In this document: positions 26,337 to 34,443 of the stretch, one piece after another | Numbering within the stretch: the stretch's first letter is position 1 | How the letters are laid out: every line of letters begins with the position of its first letter | Notes under the pieces: model-generated | The model's input: only the letters and a program-made list of their open reading frames with translations | The model's database searches: none | What the model was told of the DNA's origin: nothing | Origin: Halorussus rarus | GTDB taxonomy: Archaea > Halobacteriota > Halobacteria > Halobacteriales > Haladaptataceae | Reading direction: 5' to 3' | DNA: 64,000 bases | Assembly (NCBI RefSeq): GCF_003369835.1 | Contig: NZ_QPMJ01000004.1 | Span: 124,001 to 188,000 of the forward strand | Program-made: the position numbers and the translations under genes

Positions 26337-27244
26337 CACCACTGCCCTCCAGCGATGCCGTCGGGCTTGACCAGCAGCACCCCGACCAGGATGAGGAACG
26401 ACACCGCCGCCCGGTAGCTCGCGCTCACGCCCGGTATCGCGATGGACATCTCCTGGGCGATGCCGATGACGTAGGCGCCGACCATCGCGCCGTAGGGGCT
26501 CCCGATGCCGCCGAGGATGACCGCGGCGAACGCCACCAGCAGCACGTTGAACCCCATCCGTGGCTGGATGACGCCGGTCTGGACGCCGAGGAACGCGCCG
26601 CCGACCGCCGCGAGCGCGCCCGACAGCCCCCACGTCGCCCGGAGAACCCTGTCGGTGTCGATGCCCGTGACCTTCGCCAGCGACCGGTTGTCCGCGGTCG
26701 CGCGCATCGCCACGCCCATCGTGGTCCGGGTCAGGAACAGGTGGGTCGCGAGCGCGAACAGCGCCGCGACCGCCACGATGACCAGCCCGTCCCGCGTGAG
26801 CCGCAGCCGGAGCACGAGGTCGTAGCCCCCGACTGGGAGCGTCGTGTCCACGAACTGGACGCCCCGCCGAAGCGGCAGCCCGTACGACCGGAGCTGGTTC
26901 GACCAGACGATGCGGATCAGGCTCCGAAGCACCAGCGCCACCCCGATGGTGACGACCAGCAGCACGATGGGCGAGGAGTCGCGGTGGCGCACGAACAGCA
27001 CCCGGTCGAGCGCGACGCCGAGCACCGCGGTGGCGACGACGCTCGCCCCCACCGCCGCCGCGAACGGGAGGCCGAGCGCGACCGTCGCGACGTAGGCGAC
27101 GTACGCGCCGACGGTCAGCAGCTCGCCGTGCGCGAAGTTGGCGAAGTTGCCGATGCCGTACAGCAGCGACAGCCCGACCGACGCCAGCAGGACGATGCTC
27201 CCGAAGACGACCCCGTTGGCGAACAGCTGGAGGAGGCTAGCCAT
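26336..27244 (-). CDS. Branched-chain amino acid-type ABC permease, second system (LivH-like)
   Basis: A 302-residue membrane protein. Early G-I-G-N-F-A-N-F-A-H-G-E-L-L-T-V-G-A-Y and the coupling segment G-V-A-M-R-A-T-A-D-N-R-S-L-A are LivH hallmarks. Its ATG is 9 nt after the stop of the binding-protein gene, and its stop overlaps the LivM start. Together they form the membrane channel of a second HAAT-type importer. The ligand is unknown. Confidence 0.86.
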   Translation of the reverse strand: MASLLQLFANGVVFGSIVLLASVGLSLLYGIGNFANFAHGELLTVGAYVAYVATVALGLPFAAAVGASVVATAVLGVALDRVLFVRHRDSSPIVLLVVTIGVALVLRSLIRIVWSNQLRSYGLPLRRGVQFVDTTLPVGGYDLVLRLRLTRDGLVIVAVAALFALATHLFLTRTTMGVAMRATADNRSLAKVTGIDTDRVLRATWGLSGALAAVGGAFLGVQTGVIQPRMGFNVLLVAFAAVILGGIGSPYGAMVGAYVIGIAQEMSIAIPGVSASYRAAVSFLILVGVLLVKPDGIAGGQW

Positions 27245-27253
27245 CGCCGGCGC

Positions 27254-28543
27254 CTACTGCCCCTGCGTCGCGGTGGCGTTCCCCGTCGTCGTGGTCGCGG
27301 TTCCGCCGCCCGAGCCCTGCTCGACGTCGAGGAACCCCTGCATCCGGTAGTCGCCGTTCGCGAACCGCCACCACTTGTAGGTGCCCGGCACGTCGCCGGC
27401 CTCGTTCAGGTCGATGGACCCCGACACGCCCGCGTAGTTGATCTGGCCGCCGCCACCCAGCGCCTCCTTCGCGGCCTCGAACGACGAGACGGTCTCGCCC
27501 TCGGGTCGGGAGACCGGGTAGATGGTCTCGCGGAGCGCCGCGCTGCCGAACTCGTCGGCGGCCTCGATGGCGAGCGCCGACAGCATCGTGGCGTCGTACG
27601 AGTAGGCCGCCCACACGGACGGCTGGGTGTCGTAGCGGTCCTGGAACGCCGACACGAACGACTGCCACGCCTCGGACTCGGTCGGCGCGCTCGGGGTCGT
27701 GCCGATCATCCCGTCGAGCGCCCGGGCCGGGACGTTCTCCCGGATGGGCTCGGCGAGCGTGCTCTCGGCGCCGACGTACTGGACCCGGTCTTTGATACCC
27801 ATCTCGAACGCCTGGCGGGCCATCGTGGTGAACGACTCGGGGTACGCCACGAACATGATGGCGTCGGGGTCGCCCTGCATCGCCTGGTTCAGCTGCGGGC
27901 GGTACGACGCCCGCCCGGAGTTGTACGGCACGGTGTTGGTGATGGTGCCGCCGGCCGCCTCGAACCGCGCCTCCAGGACGTCGGTGAATCCCCTGCCGTA
28001 GTCGTTGTTGACCAGGATGACCGACGCCGACTCGATGCCCCGGTCGCGCGCAAGCTGGGCCATCGCCGCGCCCTGGAACGCGTCCGACGGAGCGGTCCGG
28101 AGCACGTAGCCGTTATCGTCGAGCGTGGTTATCTGCGGGCTGGTGCTGTGCGGGCTCACCTGGACGACCTGGTTCGGGATCGTCACCGACCGCGCGATGG
28201 CCATGGTCACGCCGCTGGACACCGCCGCGATGAGCAGCGGGACGCCCTCCTGGTTGACCAGCTTCTGGGCCGCGCTCACGCCCGTCTGGGGCGCGCTCGC
28301 GGTGTCCTCGACCGACACCGCCAGCTCGCCGCCGTCCTTCAGTCCGACCTGGTTGACGCGGTCGACCGCGAGGTTCATCCCCCGCTCGTGGCGCTGGCCG
28401 TACACCGCGAGGTCGCCCGAGCTCGACACCGCCGACCCGATTCGGTACGTCTGTCCCTGCCGCAGCAGGCCGGTCGTGGTCGCCGCGACGCTCCCCGCGC
28501 CGAGCGCCGCGAGCACCGACCGGCGTGTGGTGTGTGTTTGCAT
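27254..28543 (-). CDS. Branched-chain amino acid-type ABC substrate-binding protein, second system
   Basis: A 429-residue periplasmic-binding-protein type 6 protein. The N-terminus M-Q-T-H-T-T-R-R-S-V-L-A-A-L-G-A-G-S has a twin-arginine motif and hydrophobic core, so Tat export is expected. The mature part includes Y-R-I-G-S-A-V-S-S-S-G-D-L-A-V-Y-G and S-P-H-S-T-S-P-Q-I, matching amino-acid receptor sites. The C-terminus is a low-complexity G/T/N tail. The ATG at 28543 is chosen because it begins the Tat signal; an ATG 24 nt upstream is possible. First gene of the ATPase-less set. Confidence 0.86.
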   Translation of the reverse strand: MQTHTTRRSVLAALGAGSVAATTTGLLRQGQTYRIGSAVSSSGDLAVYGQRHERGMNLAVDRVNQVGLKDGGELAVSVEDTASAPQTGVSAAQKLVNQEGVPLLIAAVSSGVTMAIARSVTIPNQVVQVSPHSTSPQITTLDDNGYVLRTAPSDAFQGAAMAQLARDRGIESASVILVNNDYGRGFTDVLEARFEAAGGTITNTVPYNSGRASYRPQLNQAMQGDPDAIMFVAYPESFTTMARQAFEMGIKDRVQYVGAESTLAEPIRENVPARALDGMIGTTPSAPTESEAWQSFVSAFQDRYDTQPSVWAAYSYDATMLSALAIEAADEFGSAALRETIYPVSRPEGETVSSFEAAKEALGGGGQINYAGVSGSIDLNEAGDVPGTYKWWRFANGDYRMQGFLDVEQGSGGGTATTTTGNATATQGQ

Positions 28544-28708
28544 TTCCCCCACCAACGCTCCCGTCAACCCTCTCCGCCTAATACCCTTCGGTGGTACGAC
28601 AGGTTCGCGCCGCGGACCATCCGAGAAATCTCTGGTTACGCGTCACGCGCGGCCGAACGCCCGGACCGATACTCGGAACGACGGGGCAGGAGCCCCCTCG
28701 ACGCCGGG

Positions 28709-29266
28709 TCACTGCTCCTGCTTGGGCGTGGTGAACGGGATGGTCGCCGCGGTCCGCTCGGTCACGGTCGCGATCCGGACGATGAACGACACCAGCAGCG
28801 CGAGCGGGAGGAACGCGACGGTCACGGCCACCGGCAGGACGACCTGGGCGTACTGCAACAGCGTCGTCCCCTGCTGAGCCGTGAACCCGAGCAGGAACAG
28901 CACCGACACCAGCTCCGCCGGGATTCCGGCGTACAGCAGCACCCGCGACAGCGACGAGAGCTCCTCCTGGAGGTAGAGCGACTTGAAGTACTGGCGGGCC
29001 ACGTCGACCTTCTGGAGGTGCTCGATGAGGTTGTCCAGCGCGTCCATCACCGACTCCGGCAGCTCGTCGCCGCGCCGCGAGCGGATCCGCCGGATGCGGT
29101 TTATCTCCTGGGCGTAGTTGGTCGTCAGCGTCACCGAGAGCACGTCGAACGTGTCGGCGCCCGAATCGTCGAGGATGTCGACGATGTGGTCGGCGTGGTC
29201 GGTGAGCGACTCCACCACGTCGTCGACCTCCGAGCGGGTCTCCTCGCCGACCGCGCCGAACGTCAT
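28709..29266 (-). CDS. Membrane protein of unknown function with two C-terminal helices
   Basis: A 185-residue protein. Residues 1-100 are soluble, charged and probably helical, with the dibasic stretch E-I-N-R-I-R-R-I-R-S-R-R-G-D. Residues about 107-130 and 137-165 are membrane segments. No catalytic motif is recognised. It starts 13 nt after the stop of the PKD-repeat surface protein and is on the same strand, so co-transcription with that gene is likely and it may act with it at the membrane. Confidence 0.68.
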   Translation of the reverse strand: MTFGAVGEETRSEVDDVVESLTDHADHIVDILDDSGADTFDVLSVTLTTNYAQEINRIRRIRSRRGDELPESVMDALDNLIEHLQKVDVARQYFKSLYLQEELSSLSRVLLYAGIPAELVSVLFLLGFTAQQGTTLLQYAQVVLPVAVTVAFLPLALLVSFIVRIATVTERTAATIPFTTPKQEQ

Positions 29267-29279
29267 CCCGCCGATGCGC

Positions 29280-32200
29280 TCAGTCCCGCAACCGCGCCAG
29301 CAGCGTCGCGGCGAGCAGCGCGACGAGCGTCACCTCGACGCCGAATCCGGGCACGTCGGGCGCGGCGGAGCCGAGCCCGCCGTCCTCGCCGCCGGTCACG
29401 CCGAGCGACGCCGTCCGGCTCCCGACCTCGACCGTGTAGTTGCCCGCGGCGTTGACCTGTCGGACGAAGGTGACCTCCCTGGTCTCGCCGCCGGGAACCG
29501 TGACGTTCTTCGTCGCCACCGCCTCGCCGAACATGGTCAGCGTCACCGCGCGCTCGCCCGGTTCGCCGCCGGCGTTCTCGACCGTGGCGGTGATCTCCAC
29601 GCGCTCGCCCGCTTCGATGGTCGACGCGTTGAGCGCCACGCCGGTCACCGACGTGTCGGCGGGAATCGTCTCCTTGACGGTCAGGTTCCCGACCGCGGCG
29701 CCGCCGACCGAGACGTCGTAGCTCCCGGCGGCCGGCGCCGGTCCGGACAGGGTCACCTCGGTCGTCTCGCCCGCCGGCACCTCGACCGTCCGGGAGGCGA
29801 CGGCGGTCCCGTCGAGCGTGAGGTTCAGCGTCGCGCTCCGGGCCGCCGTGCCGGCGTTCTCGACGGTGGCGGTCGCCTCGACCGGGTCGCCGGTGGCCAC
29901 CGTCCCGCTCTCGAGCGACGCGTCGCCGACCGCGAGCGGGCTGTTCGCGCCGACCGCGAGCGTCCCGAGGCCGTCGGCGGTGGCGCGCAGGCGGTACCTG
30001 TCGCCGGTCGCGGCCACGACCGACGCGTCCACCGGCTGCCAGCCGGCGTCGTACCGGTAGACCGCGACGTCGTCGCCGGCGGACAGTCCGCCGAGCGCGG
30101 ACCGATTCACCGTGAACTCGACCGTCGCGTTCGCCACCGCGGTGTCGAGGTACTTCGCGTCGAGGTCGAGGTACGCCAGCGTCTCGTCGGGCGCGTCGAG
30201 TTCGGCGACACCCTTCGGGACGGTCGCCCCGGCCGCGCTCTCGAAGGCGACGTGGGTGTCGTCGTCCCGGAGGTCGAGCGCCAGGCGCTCGAAGCCGACG
30301 CCGGTCTCCTCGGTCGCGTCGCTCTCGGGCAAGTCGGCCTCGACGGTCTCGTCGCTCCGGGCGTTGCGCACGTCGACGAGCGCGCTGTTCGGACCGGCTT
30401 TCTCGGTCTGGATGACGACCGGCGGCGGGCCGAGGCTCGTTCCGCCGCCGCCACCGCCGGAATCGCTGAGGGCTTTTCGGTCCTCGGACGAGTCGTCCCC
30501 GCCGGATTGCGAGGAGTCCCGCTCCTCGACCGCGATGCTCGCGGACTCGCTGGCGGTCTGTCCGTCTTCGTCGACGACCGTCACGGTCGGCTCGTAGGTG
30601 TCGGCGCTCTCGTAAGTGTACGACACCGTGGCTTCGTCGGTGGTGTTGCGGTCGACCTCGCCGTCACCGTCGAAGTCCCACCGGTACTCCCTGATCTCGC
30701 CGTCTTCGTCGCTCGACCCGCTCGCGTCGAGGGTGACCGAGTCCCCGACGTCGGCCTCGTCGGGCACCGAGAGCGACGCGCTGGGCGCGGCGGTCACGGA
30801 GACGGTGGTCCAGTTGCTCTCGACCGCGCGTCCGGCGGCGTCGCGGACCGTGAGTTTGACCGAGGCGTCGCCGACCTCGTCGAACTGGTAGCTCGCGCTA
30901 CGACCGGTCGCGTCATCGACGTTCCCGTTCTGCCGGAAGCTCCAGACGTAGTCCAACGACCCGCTACTGTTGTCCCTCGCGCTTGCCGACACGTCGAGCG
31001 TTCCGCTGACCGACACCTCGCTCGGGACGTCCGTACTTTCGATGACGGGATCGTCCCCGGGCGTGACGTCGACCGCCACGCTGTCGGTGTCGGTGTTGCC
31101 GTTGGTGTCGGTGACGGTGAGGTTGACCCGGTATTCGCCCGACGACTCGAAGGTGACGTCGGCCTCGGGGGTGCTCGCGTCGTCGTCGCTTACGGTACCT
31201 GCGCCCGAGGGCACGCTCCACTCGTAGGTGTCGACGCTCGCGTTCCCGTCGCTGCTATCGCTTCCGTCGAGAGTTATCGGCGCGCCCGCCTCGACCTGTG
31301 TCGGGGAGGCCTCCGCCGCGGCGCTCGGGTCGTCCTGCGCGAGGACGGTCACCGATTTCGTGACGGTATCGGTCCGGCCGGTCGCATCGGTCACCGCCAG
31401 GGTGACGTCGTAGGTGCCCGGCGAGTCGAACGCGTGCCGAGTCCGGTCGCCGGTCTTCGTCGTCCCGTCGACGGACCACTCGTAGCCGTCGATCACCCCC
31501 GAGTTGTCGGAACTGGCCGACCCATCGAGGGTGACCGTCTCGCCGGCGACGAGGTGGTCGGCGTCGCCCGCGTTGTCGTCCACGCCGAAGTCGGCCGTCG
31601 GCGGTTCACCGGCTTGCACTTCGACCGTCGTCGCCGCCTCTTGGGTCCCGCCGCCGGTGACCAGCGTCACTGTCGCCTCCATCTCACCGTCGGTCTCGTA
31701 CGCGTGGGAGACCGACGCGTCGGTGGTGTTCTGCTCGACCGCCCCGTCGCCGTCGAAGTCCCACTGGTACTGGTCGGCGTCGCCGTCGACGGTGAAGGTG
31801 ACGCTCTGGCCGACCTCGGGGGTGGTCGGACTCGCCTCGAAGTTTCCGCTGAAGCAGTTCGCGCCGCGCTCGATGACGACCGACCGGTTCATCCGGAGCT
31901 CCTCCATCGTGCCGTTCATGTCGTCGTGTCCCGTGTTGCTCCGGACCTCCCACGCGTCGACGTTCCGGAACGACTCGGGTTCGATGGTGACGCTCTCGTC
32001 CTCGGCGAGATTCTGCATTCCGCGGTACGCGCCGCCGTCGTTGCCGCCCGGCCCCCAGAACCAGTTGACGTTGAACTCCCCGCCCGAGAACTCGCGGAGC
32101 GGCCGGGACTCGTACTCGGCCTCGCGGTGGCCGTACCGGGTGCCGTCGCCGTCGGTGTACACGTCGTCCATGTTCTGCCGGGGGTACATGTCGTCGATGT

Positions 32201-32840
32201 AGGCCCACTCGCCCTCTGGGAGGTTCCGGAACTGCCACGTTGCCTCACCGCCTCCGGGCGAATCCACGTGGAACCCGTCGCCGGCGATGCCGCCGTAGAT
32301 TCCGTTGTACTTCCGGTGGGAGGCCGTCGGATACTCGTCGTCGTTCATGCGGTCGTGTCTGACGACGAGGCTGACCTCGCCGTTCGCGTTCTCGTAGAAG
32401 AACATGTGGCTCTCGCCGTTGTCGGACCAGTTGTAGAGCCCGTAGGTGCCGTAGTTCCAGTTCTCGTACATGTACGGGGTGTTGAGATACGGCGCGTAGT
32501 ACTCGGTCTGTCCGCGCCCGTCGTCGTGGTACCGGTAGTCCATGATGGACTCGATGCTCTCGAACCCGTCCCAGTCGGGGTCCCGGTACGGTCCCGTCAC
32601 GTCGCCGACCGTGTTCGTCCCTCGCACCTCCACCTCCGGGACCATCTTGGGGTGGTCGTGGCTGTACGCCTTGATCTCGTAACAGAGGTCCGTGCCGGGT
32701 TGCCGCACGGTGTACACCGGCGCGTCGTGGTGGTCGGCGCTCGCCGTCCCGACCAGCCCCGCGAGGCCGGGCGGGAGTACCGACGCGACCAGCAGCACCG
32801 TCAATCCCAGGCTCAGAACCGCGGTTCTATCGAGATTCAT
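29280..32840 (-). CDS. Secreted PKD-repeat surface protein with PGF-CTERM anchor
   Basis: An 1186-residue protein. It has a Sec-type signal peptide (residues 1-35, ending T-A-S-A), an unrecognised Tyr/Trp/Asn-rich globular domain (36-325), then five PKD or Ig-like repeats (about 328-770) with the family W-D-F-D-G-D-G motif in several. A P/G/S linker leads to a PGF-pre-PGF-type domain (about 805-965), two CARDB-like repeats (965-1150) and a C-terminal P-G-F-G-V helix ending R-L-R-D. That tail is the recognition signal of archaeosortase A, which replaces it with a lipid anchor. It is therefore a cell-surface protein, probably adhesive or enzymatic. It is followed by a membrane-protein gene 13 nt downstream. 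Confidence 0.87.
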   Translation of the reverse strand: MNLDRTAVLSLGLTVLLVASVLPPGLAGLVGTASADHHDAPVYTVRQPGTDLCYEIKAYSHDHPKMVPEVEVRGTNTVGDVTGPYRDPDWDGFESIESIMDYRYHDDGRGQTEYYAPYLNTPYMYENWNYGTYGLYNWSDNGESHMFFYENANGEVSLVVRHDRMNDDEYPTASHRKYNGIYGGIAGDGFHVDSPGGGEATWQFRNLPEGEWAYIDDMYPRQNMDDVYTDGDGTRYGHREAEYESRPLREFSGGEFNVNWFWGPGGNDGGAYRGMQNLAEDESVTIEPESFRNVDAWEVRSNTGHDDMNGTMEELRMNRSVVIERGANCFSGNFEASPTTPEVGQSVTFTVDGDADQYQWDFDGDGAVEQNTTDASVSHAYETDGEMEATVTLVTGGGTQEAATTVEVQAGEPPTADFGVDDNAGDADHLVAGETVTLDGSASSDNSGVIDGYEWSVDGTTKTGDRTRHAFDSPGTYDVTLAVTDATGRTDTVTKSVTVLAQDDPSAAAEASPTQVEAGAPITLDGSDSSDGNASVDTYEWSVPSGAGTVSDDDASTPEADVTFESSGEYRVNLTVTDTNGNTDTDSVAVDVTPGDDPVIESTDVPSEVSVSGTLDVSASARDNSSGSLDYVWSFRQNGNVDDATGRSASYQFDEVGDASVKLTVRDAAGRAVESNWTTVSVTAAPSASLSVPDEADVGDSVTLDASGSSDEDGEIREYRWDFDGDGEVDRNTTDEATVSYTYESADTYEPTVTVVDEDGQTASESASIAVEERDSSQSGGDDSSEDRKALSDSGGGGGGTSLGPPPVVIQTEKAGPNSALVDVRNARSDETVEADLPESDATEETGVGFERLALDLRDDDTHVAFESAAGATVPKGVAELDAPDETLAYLDLDAKYLDTAVANATVEFTVNRSALGGLSAGDDVAVYRYDAGWQPVDASVVAATGDRYRLRATADGLGTLAVGANSPLAVGDASLESGTVATGDPVEATATVENAGTAARSATLNLTLDGTAVASRTVEVPAGETTEVTLSGPAPAAGSYDVSVGGAAVGNLTVKETIPADTSVTGVALNASTIEAGERVEITATVENAGGEPGERAVTLTMFGEAVATKNVTVPGGETREVTFVRQVNAAGNYTVEVGSRTASLGVTGGEDGGLGSAAPDVPGFGVEVTLVALLAATLLARLRD

Positions 32841-33191
32841 CTCGCGCTTATCGTCCGTATCCCGGTATTTCCCTTTGTTATGGCCTCTCTGTCCGGAATT
32901 CTGGCCGCGGCTACGGTCGCGTAGCCGGCGCGTACGCGCCCGACCGACGCGAATCGCGCTGTCACAGGCGACGCTTACGTGCGGTGCGTCGCTTGGGGTG
33001 GCCGGTCAGCGACCGGCCGAGCAGTTCGGGGTTTTCGCGAAAGAGATTCCACACCCGGAAAGCGACGAACGCCAGTCCCGGCTGGCCGGTTGTTCTCGCT
33101 GGCCGATGCCGCGGCGTCTCGCGCCGACCAACTGTCGTACCGGGCACGGGCGACCGAAGAAAGCAGCCGACGCGGGGTCGCGCCGCAGGGG
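32841..33191. other. 351-nt intergenic region without recognised gene
   Basis: The right-hand side is downstream of the NosD-like gene and the left-hand side is the promoter region of the PKD protein gene (AT-rich GGTATTTCCCTTTGTTATGG around 32862-32881). A 61-codon minus-strand frame (32962-33147) is open but basic and without family features. Confidence 0.5.
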
Positions 33192-33776
33192 TCAGTCGCG
33201 CTGGACCTCTATCTCGTTGCCGGAGAACTCGTTGTCCGCGAGCGTAACGGTCTGGTTTATCGCCGAGACGCCGACCAGGTTGTCCTCGACGGTGCTGTTC
33301 TCGACGGTGGCGCTCGTGGCGTTCTCCAGCCGGACCCCGAAGGCGTTCGAGTAGGTCCTCACGTCGCGGACGGTCGCCGACCCGCCCTCGACGAGCACGC
33401 CCGCGTGCCAGTCGTCGACTTCGACGTTCCGGATCACGACGTTCTCGGTGTCGACGGCCGCGATGCCCTTGGTGTCGCTCACGCCCCGGCCGTCGACGAG
33501 GTGGCCCCCGCCGTCGAGGGTCACCCCGTCGGCGGTGATCCTGATGCAGGACTTCGAGATGGGCGTCTTGCCGCCGTTCTCGATGTCGGACGTCAGGACG
33601 TACTCGCCGGGCTGGTCGATGGTCGTGCAGGAACTGATCTGCGTCTGGGCCGCGTCGGTCGCCGCCGCGCCGTGGAGGGTCGCGGTCGTCAGCGCCGCGC
33701 CGCCGCAGACCGCGACGAACGCGACGGCGAGGACGCCGAGCGCCCGGAGGTCTCGGAGAGTCACGGTTCCGGCCAC
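33192..33776 (-). CDS. Secreted NosD-like parallel beta-helix protein, short
   Basis: A 194-residue protein. The N-terminus has a hydrophobic export segment (about residues 12-32). The mature part starts S-S-C-T-T-I-D-Q-P-G-E-Y-V-L-T-S-D-I and contains C-I-R-I-T-A-D-G-V-T-L-D-G-G-G-H-L-V-D-G-R-G, then repeated V-x-N-x-x-V turns of a right-handed beta-helix (NosD/PbH1 type). Only about four coils are present. Two cysteines probably form a disulfide. It closely matches the N-terminal half of the protein at 36448-37509, so the two are paralogues on either side of the helicase gene. Function unknown. Confidence 0.8.
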   Translation of the reverse strand: MAGTVTLRDLRALGVLAVAFVAVCGGAALTTATLHGAAATDAAQTQISSCTTIDQPGEYVLTSDIENGGKTPISKSCIRITADGVTLDGGGHLVDGRGVSDTKGIAAVDTENVVIRNVEVDDWHAGVLVEGGSATVRDVRTYSNAFGVRLENATSATVENSTVEDNLVGVSAINQTVTLADNEFSGNEIEVQRD

Positions 33777-34138
33777 GACGGAGGGACAGTTAAGCCCTCT
33801 TGCCGGTTCACGCGCGAACGGCGACGAACGGAACGGTAAGGGCAGGGTACTCCCGGTCCGTCGCCGTGCTCCTGGGTCGCGTCGAAAGCGTGTCGCGGCG
33901 ACGGCGTCCCGACGGCGGACGCGAACCGCCCGCTCTCTGGCGAGGGCCTACGGCGCGGCAGTCTCGCTCGCCGCCATCTCGCGGCATCTCCGAGCCTTCA
34001 CGTCCGCGTCTCCGCGCCGTACGGTCCCTGGATTTGCACGTCTCTGTCCGTGCCCGCGAGGCCGCCTCCCGACCGCGACCGGGTCACCGTCGGTCCGCGT
34101 TCCCGGCGCTGACACCAGGTCGGCGTCGCGTCCGGGAC
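33777..34138. other. 362-nt region without recognised gene
   Basis: Frames in this stretch are short or read as Arg/Pro-rich peptides typical of antisense or non-coding GC-rich DNA. The right part follows the small zinc-protein gene at 34139-34282, the left part is the promoter region of the short NosD-like gene. I see nothing else. Confidence 0.45.
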
Positions 34139-34282
34139 TCAGCGCCCGTCGGTCCGGCAGTCCTCGCAGACGGCCACCTCGGCCGAAATCGCTCCGTCTC
34201 CGTGGCCGACAGGCAAGACCGTAATCGGCACGTACTCCCGGCAGTACGCACAGCGTTCGATGGCCGCGATTCCCGTGTCCAT
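34139..34282 (-). CDS. Small two-CxxC zinc-finger protein (47 residues)
   Basis: A short frame from ATG 34282 to TGA 34139. It encodes C-A-Y-C-R-E-Y-V-P near residue 11 and C-E-D-C near residue 39, the spaced CxxC pairs of a zinc ribbon. Between them lies V-L-P-V-G-H-G-D-G-A. Many haloarchaea have families of such micro-proteins. It is divergent from the helicase gene with a 161-nt AT-rich spacer that holds promoters for both. The neat Cys spacing supports a real gene despite its size. Confidence 0.68.
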   Translation of the reverse strand: MDTGIAAIERCAYCREYVPITVLPVGHGDGAISAEVAVCEDCRTDGR

Positions 34283-34443
34283 ACCTCCCTCTCATACCCC
34301 CACTACTCAAATTTTACTCCGGCTGTCAGCCAATAGATGTAAATCTTGTGGCCAATTGTTGGAAAAACAACGTGGTGTTCAATGGAATATATACATCTTT
34401 TATAGCACAACTCGTTTATTCCCCGTGTCCCTACAGGCGATGG

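Noticed and set aside
24816-26417. Long plus-strand open frame of 533 codons
   Set aside because: It runs antisense to a small unknown gene and LivM; the peptide is Arg/Pro/Asp-biased antisense sequence without motifs.
29118-32924. 1268-codon plus-strand open frame
   Set aside because: It is the complement of the PKD-repeat surface protein and shows only reverse-strand composition bias.
32962-33147. 61-codon minus-strand frame in the spacer after the short NosD-like gene
   Set aside because: Basic, low-complexity and unlike halophile proteins; no homologue recognised.
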